From NCBI RefSeq assembly GCF_005876835.1, contig NZ_PPSW01000027.1:62001-126000 (forward strand): a stretch of 64,000 nt of DNA. The letters run 5' to 3'. Position numbers and translations under genes: made by a program. The notes beneath the pieces are model-generated. The model saw only the letters and a program-made list of their open reading frames with translations. It made no database searches and was not told where the DNA came from. Source of the DNA: Pseudoalteromonas phenolica (GTDB lineage: Bacteria; Pseudomonadota; Gammaproteobacteria; Enterobacterales; Alteromonadaceae). How positions within the stretch are numbered: the first letter of the stretch is position 1; every line of letters begins with the position of its first letter. Below are positions 9,968-19,166 of the stretch, in pieces.

Positions 9968-11986
9968 ATGAAAAAATCAATCCTAAGTGGACTTATCTGC
10001 ACCGTATTAAGTGGTTATGCTGTAGCTGATGACATAGAAAAAATCGTTGTCATAGCACCAATGCAAACACCACTCAATATAAAAACCGATCCTAAATTGC
10101 CAAGGCAGCCCTTGCCTGCTCAAGATGCGTCAGATTTACTCTCAAGTATCAGTGGCTTTTCATTAATCAAAAAAGGGGCTGCAAGCTCAGATCCAGTCTT
10201 TAGAGGTCAAGCAGGCTCGCGCTTGAATATTCTAACTGATGGCAACCTCACCTTAGGTGGATGTGGAAATCGTATGGACCCTCCAACGGCTTATATTACA
10301 CCACAAAGCTATGACACGCTTACCGTAATAAAAGGTCCACAAACAGTATTATATGGACCAGGTAACAGCGCTGCGACCGTATTATTTGAGCGTGATAGTT
10401 ACAGAATGGATAAAGCTGGTATAGAGGGTTTTAGTAACCTAGTGCTTGCCAATGCGGGGCGTCGGGGTATTAATTCCCAGCTTAAATTTGGAGATCAAAA
10501 CTACTTTGCCAATATATCAGCCAGCTATAACAAAGCGGACAATTATAAAGATGGCAATGACACGCATGTGCATTCAGGGTACGAGAAGTGGAATACCGAT
10601 TTAGAGTTCGCTTACACACCAAGTGACGATAAGATTATTAGCCTTTCACTTGGGCGTAGTGATGGCGAAGTTGCTTATGCTGATAGAGCAATGGACGGAA
10701 GTTTATTTGATAGAACTCATAGTGCAATTAAATTCGATTGGTTACTTGAAGGCACCGTCATTAAGCGCATTGAAGGGCAAGTTTTTTACAATTATGTCGA
10801 TCATATTATGGACAACTTCTCATTACGTGATTTCTTTGCAACACCAATGAACAAAACGCCTAGAGCGATGAACCCTGACAGAACAACTTACGGCGGGAAG
10901 TTTTTAGCACACGGTGAGTACAATAAAACGAGCAAGTTTAGCATTGGCGTTGATCATCAAAGTAATGAGCACACAAATCGTATGTCTATGAATATCAATA
11001 TGATGCCAATTGACAATGAAACGCGTACTACCGACGGACATTTTGAGCAGTTTGGCGTGTTTGCTGAATACGAATTTAGTCTAGAAGAAAACAAACAATG
11101 GGTATCGGGCTTGCGCGTAGACAGGTGGCAAGCAACTGATGAACGCAAAATGGCCGGTTCAATGATGATGATGTCCCCTAACCCGACTGCTTCTCAGACC
11201 CGAAAGTCATCTTTGTATAGTGGGTTCACAAGATTTCAAGCACAAACCGAAAATACCAGTTACTTTGCTGGCTTCGGTTATGTAGAGCGATTTCCTGATT
11301 ATTGGGAATTATTAGGTGCGGGTCGAAGCAGCGAAAAGACAATAAGTGCTTTTAACACAAAGCATGAAGCCACAAGTCAATTCGATTTAGGCTTAGTCCA
11401 CCAGACTGATAAGTGGCAAAGCTCAGCTTCTGTTTTCTACAATCAAACCGATGACTTTATTCTCATCGACAATACGTTTGAGAAAATGGGCAAACCGGCA
11501 AAAGTAACTCGCAACGTTGACTCTGAGAGCTTTGGTTTTGAGTTAGACAGCAAATATTCACTGACGAAGTCATTATCAACCGGTGCAAGTATCAGCTGGG
11601 TAAGAGCTACAAATCTAACTGATCATAGACCATTAGCGCAACAACCGGCTTTACAGGCTCGCTTTACACTTGATTACGCTCTGAAAGATTGGCAACTTGG
11701 CATGCTTTGGCGTGTTGTACAAAAGCAACATCGTATAGCCATTGGTCAAGGTAATATTGCAGGTCAAGACGTCTCAGAGTCCACCGGTTACGGTGTACTG
11801 TCTGTGAATGCTAACTATAGCCAAAGTCAAAATATAGACTGGAGTTTTGGTATAGATAATTTACTCGACAAAGCCTACAGCGAGCACTTAAGTCGTGCAG
11901 GTGCGGCTGTCAATGGCTATGAGCAGACCAGCAGAGTGAATGAAGCGGGGTTAACTGCTTGGCTTAACCTCAACTGGCGCTTTTAA
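9968..11986 (+). CDS. TonB-dependent outer-membrane copper receptor (OprC/NosA type)
   Basis: This is a 672-residue TonB-dependent transporter with a signal peptide ending near residue 20 (SGYAVA-DD), a TonB-box-like EKIVVIAPM, a plug domain to about 155, and a 22-strand barrel ending in the typical terminal aromatic (WRF). The plug contains LTLGGCGNRMDPPTAYI and VIKGPQTVLYGPGNSAATV, which match the TonB-dependent copper receptor family. Methionine-rich loops occur at about residues 339-347 and 395-402 (MAGSMMMMSP), in keeping with copper binding. The family feeds copper to periplasmic enzymes such as NosZ in some bacteria; the use here is unknown. It is monocistronic with a strong terminator downstream. 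Confidence 0.9.
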   Translation: MKKSILSGLICTVLSGYAVADDIEKIVVIAPMQTPLNIKTDPKLPRQPLPAQDASDLLSSISGFSLIKKGAASSDPVFRGQAGSRLNILTDGNLTLGGCGNRMDPPTAYITPQSYDTLTVIKGPQTVLYGPGNSAATVLFERDSYRMDKAGIEGFSNLVLANAGRRGINSQLKFGDQNYFANISASYNKADNYKDGNDTHVHSGYEKWNTDLEFAYTPSDDKIISLSLGRSDGEVAYADRAMDGSLFDRTHSAIKFDWLLEGTVIKRIEGQVFYNYVDHIMDNFSLRDFFATPMNKTPRAMNPDRTTYGGKFLAHGEYNKTSKFSIGVDHQSNEHTNRMSMNINMMPIDNETRTTDGHFEQFGVFAEYEFSLEENKQWVSGLRVDRWQATDERKMAGSMMMMSPNPTASQTRKSSLYSGFTRFQAQTENTSYFAGFGYVERFPDYWELLGAGRSSEKTISAFNTKHEATSQFDLGLVHQTDKWQSSASVFYNQTDDFILIDNTFEKMGKPAKVTRNVDSESFGFELDSKYSLTKSLSTGASISWVRATNLTDHRPLAQQPALQARFTLDYALKDWQLGMLWRVVQKQHRIAIGQGNIAGQDVSESTGYGVLSVNANYSQSQNIDWSFGIDNLLDKAYSEHLSRAGAAVNGYEQTSRVNEAGLTAWLNLNWRF

Positions 11987-12013
11987 CTCTTAGGGTTAGT
12001 GTTAGATAAAGAA

Positions 12014-12038
12014 AAAGCCAAGTCATTGACTTGGCTTT
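12014..12038. terminator. Bidirectional terminator between the copper receptor gene and mlaA
   Basis: An almost perfect palindrome (AAAGCCAAGTCA, one base, TGACTTGGCTTT) lies between convergent genes, with A-rich and T-rich flanks. Confidence 0.9.
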
Positions 12039-12059
12039 CTATTGAGTATGCTTGCGCTC

Positions 12060-12794
12060 TTAAAGATTCTCTAAGAAGTCTTCATCAAAATCTTCAACTT
12101 CTTCTTCTTTGATTGGTGGGTTACCATCATGCAGCTCGTAAAGTTGACGCTGGAAGTAGATATCTTTCATGAACACATACGGGTCTAGTGACTCACGAAG
12201 TAGCTTCTCTTGCGATAATAAACTCGCACGCGTATCAATTGCTCTCACAGCAAAAACTAATAGGCTTTGAGGTGTAGACATCGCAAGTTCAGGTAAGACA
12301 AACTTGTCTACCACGTCACCCGTGATGTTTCTAGCGGTAGACGGTCCATAACCTGGCAACATCAAATATGCGCCATCGCCAACGCCCCATACACCTAAAG
12401 TCTGCCCGAAATCTTCATCTTTATGTTTTAAACCTAATGAGCTTGCAACATCAAAGAGACCAAAAATACCCACTGTTGAATTCACCAAGAACCGCGCGGT
12501 ATTGATGCCTGTATCTTTTGGTTTTCCCTGCAATAAAGCATTCACCGCATCTGTTGGCGCTGCAATATTGGTAGTAAACGCATAGACACTTTTTCTAACC
12601 GGATCATTTGTTACGGCAAGGTATCCTTCGGCGACAGGCTTCAAAATATATGCATCAAGTACATCCATATTGAAGTCATAGACCGTTCTGTTGATACTTT
12701 GAAGCGGATCTCGCTCATCAACTTTTTCAGGGGCAACCGTCGCACACCCAGAAATAATGAGTGCAGCAAACGCGGATAATATAGGTTTTAACAT
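12060..12794 (-). CDS. mlaA: Outer-membrane lipoprotein of the Mla phospholipid transport system
   Basis: MlaA (VacJ) sits in the outer membrane with porins and removes misplaced phospholipids from the outer leaflet, passing them to MlaC. The 244-residue product has a lipoprotein signal with lipobox ISGC (lipidated Cys17). Family motifs are DPLQSINRTVYDFNMD, NNIAAPTDAVN-like TTNIAAPTDAVNALLQGK, RFLVNSTVGIFGLFDVAS, and EDFGQTLGVWGVGDGAYLMLPGYGPST. The C-terminus is acidic (EEEVEDFDEDFLENL). The start codon follows the ccmI stop immediately, so it is the last gene of the ccm transcription unit, although it has no known function in cytochrome biogenesis. Confidence 0.95.
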   Translation of the reverse strand: MLKPILSAFAALIISGCATVAPEKVDERDPLQSINRTVYDFNMDVLDAYILKPVAEGYLAVTNDPVRKSVYAFTTNIAAPTDAVNALLQGKPKDTGINTARFLVNSTVGIFGLFDVASSLGLKHKDEDFGQTLGVWGVGDGAYLMLPGYGPSTARNITGDVVDKFVLPELAMSTPQSLLVFAVRAIDTRASLLSQEKLLRESLDPYVFMKDIYFQRQLYELHDGNPPIKEEEVEDFDEDFLENL

Positions 12795-14078
12795 TTAGCT
12801 TCCTGTGCTGGTTATTACACGACTGATCTCAACACGCACAATTGACGGCGCATTATCTAAGGCTATCACGTCTGATTGACCTTCTAAGTCGCCCGCCTGC
12901 ACCGTTACAGCTTCATCACTTGAAACTCGGGCAGTGATCTCAACTTTTTCAAAATTAGAAAGCTTCAGATCAGGCATCATAGCCATGCTGTCATCAAGTG
13001 TAACAGTAATCGGAAATTGAAATTGTTTTAATTTGTTCACAGCCAATGGCATTGGTGGGCCATTATGGGCTTTAGCAAAAATAAACAGCGTGGCATTGTC
13101 TGGTAACTGACTTGCTATAGAATCATTTAATGAGACAGATATCGTCAATGACGCACCTGCAGGAGCCTGGTTTTCTTCATGTGCGTGCGCATCAGGATTA
13201 ATTTTATGTTCGATATCATGAATACGCTCTGAAATCATGGCATAGCGAGGGTCATCTTGGGTCATAGAAGACTGCAGTACTTCAAATGCGGCTTTGGCTT
13301 CTTCCCAGTCTTGACGCTCATATGCGATTAATGCCAATAGCGAAATCGCATCCATATTACTTGGATCAGACTGTAAAACCTTAGATAGCATTCTCGCAGC
13401 ACGATTCATGCTTGGATCTGTACCTTCAATTAATAACACTTGGCTGAAGTTCACCAATACATTGTTATTATCAGGCTGCATCACCAGTGCTTTCTCAAAA
13501 GCTTGCTTGGCCATATCATTATCACCCAGTGACATAGCAACACGGCCTAACAGCATCCAAGCAACGGCATCATCGCCACTTTCTGCCAGCTTTGTGCGCA
13601 GACCTAAAGCAAATGCTTGAAGTTCATTTTGAGACAGTGGTTCACCTTGCTGTAAAACCGCACGCTCACCAAATTCTGGCAACCTATCTATGGCAGTGTA
13701 CCAGTCTTCTATTTGCTTTTGACTACCTGTAAAGCCATAAAATACGGCACTTACTGCAACTAAAAAAGCCAAACCGGTTAGCGCGAATATACGGTTATTA
13801 CCTCGAGCATTAAGCTGCTTCTCAGGAGATAATTCATTAAGCAGGCGGCGTTTTAACTCAACAATTGATTCGTTGTAAGCTGTTTGCTCAATTTTTTTAT
13901 CCGCAAACTCTTGTTCTAAATCATCTAGGCGCTGTTGGTAAATGGCAATACGCTCTGCATTGGCATCAGAATCAACCGCGATGACCTTTTCACGTCGTAA
14001 AAATGGCACCACAACAAATAAAGCGGCAAGAATAGATAATAGAGCGAACATGCCCCACATTTGCGTCATTGCGCTCAT
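12795..14078 (-). CDS. ccmI: Cytochrome c maturation protein CcmI (CycH-type TPR protein)
   Basis: CcmI holds apocytochrome c and presents it to the CcmF/CcmH haem lyase. The 427-residue protein has two N-terminal membrane segments (about 6-26 and about 97-115) flanking a cytoplasmic loop with a leucine/coiled-coil stretch. A periplasmic part follows with several TPR units (about 150-290; WMLLGRVAMSLGDNDMAKQAF is a clear one) and a C-terminal beta domain typical of gammaproteobacterial CcmI. It overlaps ccmH by four bases (ATGA) and is followed without a gap by mlaA. Confidence 0.93.
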   Translation of the reverse strand: MSAMTQMWGMFALLSILAALFVVVPFLRREKVIAVDSDANAERIAIYQQRLDDLEQEFADKKIEQTAYNESIVELKRRLLNELSPEKQLNARGNNRIFALTGLAFLVAVSAVFYGFTGSQKQIEDWYTAIDRLPEFGERAVLQQGEPLSQNELQAFALGLRTKLAESGDDAVAWMLLGRVAMSLGDNDMAKQAFEKALVMQPDNNNVLVNFSQVLLIEGTDPSMNRAARMLSKVLQSDPSNMDAISLLALIAYERQDWEEAKAAFEVLQSSMTQDDPRYAMISERIHDIEHKINPDAHAHEENQAPAGASLTISVSLNDSIASQLPDNATLFIFAKAHNGPPMPLAVNKLKQFQFPITVTLDDSMAMMPDLKLSNFEKVEITARVSSDEAVTVQAGDLEGQSDVIALDNAPSIVRVEISRVITSTGS

Positions 14079-14539
14079 GAATTATGCTCCTGACGTTGAT
14101 ACTGCTTGATCAGTTGCGCGAGCTTTTCTTCGTCTTGCGCATTCCACTTTTGTTTCTTTGACGCCTTCTTTTGTCGAAAGACAATAAAGCCAAAACCAAT
14201 GATCACAATTAGTACTGGTAATACCCAAAGTACAATGGTTGCAGATGTAACCGGCGGTTGGTAGTGAACAAAGTAACCATAACGGTCAACCATGTAATCA
14301 ATGACTTCTTGCTTTGATTTTCCTTCGTTAACTAGCACTAGCACCTTGTCACGTAAGTCCTTAGCGACAATGGCATCTGAATCAGCGATATTCTGGTTTT
14401 GACATTTCGGACAACGAAGCTCTTGCGTCAGGGCCTTGAAGGTTGCTGCACGCTCAGCATTAGCGAACTCATATTCATCTTGGGCACTATAAGCTGAAAA
14501 GCTTAAAATGCTAAGAAATAATAAAGTTAAAATTCTCAT
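14075..14539 (-). CDS. ccmH: Cytochrome c maturation thiol oxidoreductase CcmH (CcmL-type)
   Basis: CcmH keeps the haem-binding cysteines of apocytochrome c reduced in the periplasm. The 154-residue product has a signal peptide ending near YSAQ, the LRCPKC redox motif with Cys43 and Cys46, the following QNQNIADSDAIVAKDLR block, and one C-terminal membrane anchor at about 103-122. It is the short form; the TPR half found fused in E. coli CcmH is the separate ccmI gene here. Four-base overlaps with both neighbours point to coupled translation. Confidence 0.95.
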   Translation of the reverse strand: MRILTLLFLSILSFSAYSAQDEYEFANAERAATFKALTQELRCPKCQNQNIADSDAIVAKDLRDKVLVLVNEGKSKQEVIDYMVDRYGYFVHYQPPVTSATIVLWVLPVLIVIIGFGFIVFRQKKASKKQKWNAQDEEKLAQLIKQYQRQEHNS

Positions 14540-15108
14540 TCTGATAACTCCTGCATAACAGGTGCAAACTTAGCACGCCAAACTCGAGGGTTTATATCTC
14601 CTGTGTGGTGCAATAAAATCGTACCATTAGCATCAACAAGGAAAGTTTCAGGCGCACCTGAAACGCCTAAGTCAAGTGCCAGTGTGCGGTCTAAGTCTAA
14701 AATATTGAATTGATATGGGTTGCCAGCTCTATCAAGCATATTCTGCACTTCATTGCGCAGTGCATTGATATCAAATTGATCGCCAAAGTCTGGATCATAA
14801 GCTTGCTCATAATACAAACCAATAATGCGTACCCCGCGCTCTCTTAACTCAGTAAGATAACCCAATTCAGCGATACAGGTCGGGCACCAAGTGCCCCATA
14901 CATTCAGTAAATATACGTCACCTTTTAGATCTGTATCACGCCACTGTTTTGATTCATCCATTAAATCAGGTAAAACAAAGCTTGGCATCGTTTGACCTAT
15001 ACGGCCGGTTTGTAACTCTCTTGGGTTACCAAACAGGCCTTGGTACAAGAAAACGCATAAGAAGATAAAGATTAAAAAAGGAATAAAACCTAATAGCTTT
15101 TTATTCAT
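14536..15108 (-). CDS. dsbE: Thiol:disulfide interchange protein DsbE/CcmG
   Basis: CcmG is a membrane-anchored, periplasm-facing thioredoxin-like protein that passes reducing power from DsbD/CcdA to CcmH and apocytochrome c. The 190-residue product has one N-terminal membrane helix (about 5-24), the redox motif WGTWCPTC (Cys75, Cys78), and the family's cis-proline region GVSGAPETFLVD. It overlaps ccmF and ccmH by four bases each. Length and motifs are normal. Confidence 0.95.
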   Translation of the reverse strand: MNKKLLGFIPFLIFIFLCVFLYQGLFGNPRELQTGRIGQTMPSFVLPDLMDESKQWRDTDLKGDVYLLNVWGTWCPTCIAELGYLTELRERGVRIIGLYYEQAYDPDFGDQFDINALRNEVQNMLDRAGNPYQFNILDLDRTLALDLGVSGAPETFLVDANGTILLHHTGDINPRVWRAKFAPVMQELSE

Positions 15109-17057
15109 GCTACAGCTCCCTTTATCTTTCTTCTACGGTAACGCTTATCTGCCACAACCATGAAACCGGCAAGTGAAATTAAAATACCACCTAGCCACAT
15201 CCAGCGAACGTAAGGTTTATGATAAATACGTAACGACCACGCACCTTCACTCAGTTGCTCACCGAGCGCTAAATATAAATCTCTGAAGAAACCATCATCA
15301 ATCGCGGCTTCTGTCATAAATTGCATGCCGATATCATATAGGCGTTTTTCAGCATATAACTCAACGATGAATTTATCGTCTTTTAACACAGTTACCACAC
15401 CCGCATGACCACTGTAGTTTGGACCGCGAATTTCCTTTACACCATCAAAGCGATAGCTGTATTCGTTTAGCTGTGCCACGTCACCTGGTTTCATGCTGAC
15501 TGATCGTTCGACTGAATACGCTGATGTAAGTGTCACACTGGCTATCACAAATGCAATACCAATATGGCCAAGCACCATTGCCCAATAACTTAAACCTAAA
15601 CGTTTTAAACCATTTGCAAAGCTGTCTTGTGCCGACGCCTTATCAAAAATATCTAGCAATGTGCCTAGCGTGATCCACACTGCAAGCGCTATTGCAATAA
15701 ACGTCATCGGCGCAACATATTCGTAGTTAGGCAATAACCACAATGCCGTCAGAGCCAGAGCTAAAACCAACATACCTCCCCATTTTTTCACCATAGGTGG
15801 TAATTGGTTTTGCTTCCAACGCATCATAGGTGCAATACCTAGTAATAAAGCAAAAGGCACAACCAAAATAGAGAACATTTGATTAAAGAACGGCACACCA
15901 ATTGAAATGGTGCCCAGGCCTAACTCTTTATGGATCATAGGCAACAAGGTGCCCAGCAATACAATGAGGGTTGCCACCACTAAAAAGATATTATTCGCCC
16001 AGAGAGTCACCTCTCGAGAAGCAAACTTATAGCGTCCCTCACTATAAACTTCAGAAACGCGCATTGCATATAACGCTAAGCTACCGCCTACTACAACACC
16101 TAAGAACGACAGGATATATAGTCCTCGGTCTGGATCAGTCGCGAAGGCATGCACAGAGACAATGATCCCTGAACGAACGATAAAGGTACCCAACAAACAT
16201 AAACTAAACGCAGTAATCGCAAGTAATACCGTCCAAGATTTAAACACGCCGCGTTTCTCAGTCACTGCTAAAGAGTGCAGTAATGCAGTGGCAACTAGCC
16301 ATGGCATCAGTGAAGCGTTTTCAACCGGATCCCAGAACCACCATCCGCCCCAGCCGAGTTCAGCATACGCCCACCAACTGCCGATAGTGATACCTAATGT
16401 TAAGAAACCCCACGCAACCATCGTCCATGGGCGAGACCACTTAGCCCAAGTATTATCAAGTTTACCAGTTAGTAATGCCGCAATTGCAAACGCAAAGGAT
16501 ACAGATAAGCCCACATAACCCATATAAAGCAATGGCGGGTGAATGATCATACCGGGGTCTTGTAGAAGCGGATTTAAATCACGCCCTTCTACTGGGTAAT
16601 AAGGCAATAAACGCTCAAATGGGCTCGACATCCATAAGGTATAAAGCATAAAGCCAACACCCAAGAAACCCAGCACGCCAAGTACGCGAGCACGTAAAAC
16701 CCAAGGTAACGAGTTTGACATAAGCGCAACTAATGCAGTCCAAGACGACTGCATTACTAACCAGAGTAAAATAGCACCTTCATGGCCACCCCAAGTCGAC
16801 GTAACCTTGTAATACCAAGGTAAGGTTGTGCTTGAATGATGAGCCACATACGCGACGGTAAAATCATCAGTCAGCGTGACATAAATTAAAATTGCGAAAG
16901 AAAATAGGACAAAAAGACACTGACCAACAGCTAAAGAAGGCGCTGCTCGCATTAACCTAAGATTACCGGTGTAAGCGCCCCATAAAGGAAAAATACATAG
17001 CAATAGGCTTAAGCCCATTGCCAGTACAAGCGAGAAATAACCAATTTCTGGGATCAT
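15105..17057 (-). CDS. ccmF: Cytochrome c haem lyase subunit CcmF
   Basis: CcmF is the large integral membrane subunit that attaches haem from holo-CcmE to apocytochrome c. The 650-residue product has about 15 membrane segments, and the tryptophan-rich WWD signature WGGWWFWDPVENASLMPWL at about 235-253. Periplasmic histidines and VKEIRGPNYSGHAGVV in the large C-terminal periplasmic loop are typical. The gene is one base from ccmE and overlaps dsbE. No damage is seen. Confidence 0.96.
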   Translation of the reverse strand: MIPEIGYFSLVLAMGLSLLLCIFPLWGAYTGNLRLMRAAPSLAVGQCLFVLFSFAILIYVTLTDDFTVAYVAHHSSTTLPWYYKVTSTWGGHEGAILLWLVMQSSWTALVALMSNSLPWVLRARVLGVLGFLGVGFMLYTLWMSSPFERLLPYYPVEGRDLNPLLQDPGMIIHPPLLYMGYVGLSVSFAFAIAALLTGKLDNTWAKWSRPWTMVAWGFLTLGITIGSWWAYAELGWGGWWFWDPVENASLMPWLVATALLHSLAVTEKRGVFKSWTVLLAITAFSLCLLGTFIVRSGIIVSVHAFATDPDRGLYILSFLGVVVGGSLALYAMRVSEVYSEGRYKFASREVTLWANNIFLVVATLIVLLGTLLPMIHKELGLGTISIGVPFFNQMFSILVVPFALLLGIAPMMRWKQNQLPPMVKKWGGMLVLALALTALWLLPNYEYVAPMTFIAIALAVWITLGTLLDIFDKASAQDSFANGLKRLGLSYWAMVLGHIGIAFVIASVTLTSAYSVERSVSMKPGDVAQLNEYSYRFDGVKEIRGPNYSGHAGVVTVLKDDKFIVELYAEKRLYDIGMQFMTEAAIDDGFFRDLYLALGEQLSEGAWSLRIYHKPYVRWMWLGGILISLAGFMVVADKRYRRRKIKGAVA

Positions 17058-17058
17058 A

Positions 17059-17538
17059 CTAATTCTCGTTATTTAAATTATATTTTGGTTTTTCGTGTTT
17101 GATACCTTTAACTGCTTCTGCAATTTCAGCAGGCATATATTCTTCATCATGCTTGGCTAAAACTTCAAAGGCCTCAATGACGTCAGGCTCAATTAAAGTA
17201 CCTTGTGCGACAATACCCTGACCTTCACGAAACAAATCTGGCAAAATCCCGTGATAGCGAATAGTCACCATCGGGCCGGTATCAATGAGTTTAAACTCAA
17301 CATCTAACGAAGTTTCATCGCGCTTTACTGAGCCTGGTACAACCATGCCGCCAATTCGTAACTTTTGACCTACAAATGGCATTTCATAGTTTTCACCCTT
17401 ACCATTTATGAGTTCTGACGGGGTGTAGAACAAATTAATGTTTTCTTGTAATGCATATAAAGTTAAGCCAATCGCTGAGCCAAGACCCAAGATAATGCCT
17501 AGCACAGTAAACATGCGCTTTTTACGTCTAGGGTTCAT
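17059..17538 (-). CDS. ccmE: Cytochrome c-type haem chaperone CcmE
   Basis: CcmE receives haem from CcmABCD through a covalent bond to a histidine and delivers it to CcmF. The 159-residue product has an N-terminal basic patch and membrane anchor (about 9-28), an OB-fold periplasmic domain, and the haem-binding motif [10 protein letters not shown] with His130 and Tyr134, the same spacing as in E. coli. It overlaps ccmD by four bases. Confidence 0.97.
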   Translation of the reverse strand: MNPRRKKRMFTVLGIILGLGSAIGLTLYALQENINLFYTPSELINGKGENYEMPFVGQKLRIGGMVVPGSVKRDETSLDVEFKLIDTGPMVTIRYHGILPDLFREGQGIVAQGTLIEPDVIEAFEVLAKHDEEYMPAEIAEAVKGIKHEKPKYNLNNEN

Positions 17539-17738
17539 ACTTTCGCCTCCTCTTTTGCTTTCTTAATACGCTCTTCACGCAACATTTGTGCTTTTACTTC
17601 TTTTTTTAGTTTCTTACCATCGTTAAGAGAACTAATTAGAATACCAGCCAAAATAGCGGCACAAGAACCATATGAAAGCCACACAAAGAAGCCGTAGCCA
17701 CCCATAGCAATAAAGTCACTAAAAGATTCGAACTGCAT
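17535..17738 (-). CDS. ccmD: Haem exporter protein CcmD
   Basis: CcmD is a small membrane protein that helps release holo-CcmE from CcmC. The product is 67 residues, with one membrane helix at about 15-34 ([20 protein letters not shown]) and a charged cytosolic tail rich in Lys and Glu. I choose the ATG at 17738 (MQFESFSDF), preceded by GAGG just inside the ccmC end, rather than an in-frame start 33 bases upstream inside ccmC. It overlaps ccmE by four bases. Confidence 0.92.
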   Translation of the reverse strand: MQFESFSDFIAMGGYGFFVWLSYGSCAAILAGILISSLNDGKKLKKEVKAQMLREERIKKAKEEAKV

Positions 17739-17740
17739 TG

Positions 17741-18478
17741 TTAACCTCGACTTACTAAACTGCGTACCCAAGGACGGTGTTTTTCACGCTGAAGGATTTC
17801 ATTTTTTAAACGAATCAGTGTAATCACACCCACAAAACCAGCAAAGCCTGCGATGTTGATAAATAAAGGCCACAACATGCTAGGGTCAATTGCCGACGTA
17901 TCAAACTTAGTGATGGTTGCACCTTGATGTAACGTGTTCCACCACTCAACTGAGAAATGAATAATTGGTAAATTGATCACACCTACGATCGCTAAGATAC
18001 AAGCCGCTTTGCCCGCCGCCTTTTTATCTTCAAACGCATGATAGAGCGATAAAACCCCTAGATATAAAAATAAAAGAATGAGCTCTGAGGTTAAGCGTGC
18101 ATCCCACACCCACCATGCTCCCCACATAGGCTTACCCCATGCAGCACCGGTGATGAGAGCAATTGCAGTCATTGCAGCCCCTACAGGCGCAATCGCGATT
18201 ACAGCCAACTCAGCATTTCTCAACTGCCAGACGAGCGCCACAATTGCGGCAATCGCCATTGAAGAATACGCGCCCATAGACAAAATGGCTGAAGGCACAT
18301 GAATAAAGATGATCCTGTAGCTATCTTTTTGTTGGTAATCAGCTGGCGCAAACGCTAAGCCCCAGACCCAACCAACAACTAAACAGACAACGGTAATTAC
18401 GGCAAAATACGGCAGTAAGGTGTTACACAACTGGTATGCACGATCTGCTTTAGCGTAGGGATGTAACCATTTCCACAT
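17741..18478 (-). CDS. ccmC: Haem transporter/haem-handling protein CcmC
   Basis: CcmC is the integral membrane protein that loads haem onto CcmE. The 245-residue product has six membrane segments and the WWD-type signature WGAWWVWDARLTSELILLFL at about 125-144, flanked by the periplasmic histidines HVPSA (about 60) and HQGA (about 184). It lies between ccmB and ccmD with gaps of one and two bases. Confidence 0.96.
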   Translation of the reverse strand: MWKWLHPYAKADRAYQLCNTLLPYFAVITVVCLVVGWVWGLAFAPADYQQKDSYRIIFIHVPSAILSMGAYSSMAIAAIVALVWQLRNAELAVIAIAPVGAAMTAIALITGAAWGKPMWGAWWVWDARLTSELILLFLYLGVLSLYHAFEDKKAAGKAACILAIVGVINLPIIHFSVEWWNTLHQGATITKFDTSAIDPSMLWPLFINIAGFAGFVGVITLIRLKNEILQREKHRPWVRSLVSRG

Positions 18479-18479
18479 G

Positions 18480-19166
18480 TTAACTTACACTCACTCTTAA
18501 TGCTGACGATATGGCCAAAGGTGCGGCAATGCAGGCAACTGCTAACATCGCACCCAAGATTGCAAGCTGTCCGCCATATGCCAGCGACATGCTACTGGTA
18601 TCAATGGCCGAGGTTGCAAAAATTAGGACAGGAATATAAAGAGGTAAAACAAGTAAACTCATTAGAATACCTCCTTTTTGTAAGCCCACTGTTAAACCAG
18701 CGCCGATGGCACCGATAAAGCTTAACAATGGGGTTCCGATTAATAAGGTTAAAATGGTTGCACCGAGCGCCTGAGACTCAAGGTTCATCAAAAGTGCAAA
18801 CATGGGTGCCATTAGAACCATAGGCAACCCGGTGATGGTCCAATGTGCAAAGACTTTTGCTAACACACACAGAGACAATGGATAGGGCGAGGCAATCATT
18901 TGCTCTAATGAACCATCGTGATAATCATCTCTGAATAACTTATCAAGGCCTAGCATGGTAGACAGTAGCGCAGCGACCCAAATAATACCTGGCGCCATGC
19001 GAGCTAGTAACCCAGGCTCAGGACCAATTGCTAGAGGAAACAACGTAATGACGATTAGAAAAAACAATATCGGGTTTACTATTTCTGCACGTTGCCTAAA
19101 TGCTAAAGTGACATCTTTGCTGTATACAGCTTTAAAAAGCTGCCAATAAGAATGATTTACTTGCAT
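18480..19166 (-). CDS. ccmB: Haem ABC exporter permease CcmB
   Basis: CcmB is the membrane subunit of the CcmABCD complex that powers release of haem-loaded CcmE. The 228-residue product has six membrane segments and starts with FKAVYSKDVTLAFRQRAEIVNPILFF, split here as the conserved cytoplasmic entry and first helix. LDKLFRDDYHDGSLEQM is also conserved. It shares one base with the ccmA stop. Confidence 0.95.
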   Translation of the reverse strand: MQVNHSYWQLFKAVYSKDVTLAFRQRAEIVNPILFFLIVITLFPLAIGPEPGLLARMAPGIIWVAALLSTMLGLDKLFRDDYHDGSLEQMIASPYPLSLCVLAKVFAHWTITGLPMVLMAPMFALLMNLESQALGATILTLLIGTPLLSFIGAIGAGLTVGLQKGGILMSLLVLPLYIPVLIFATSAIDTSSMSLAYGGQLAILGAMLAVACIAAPLAISSALRVSVS

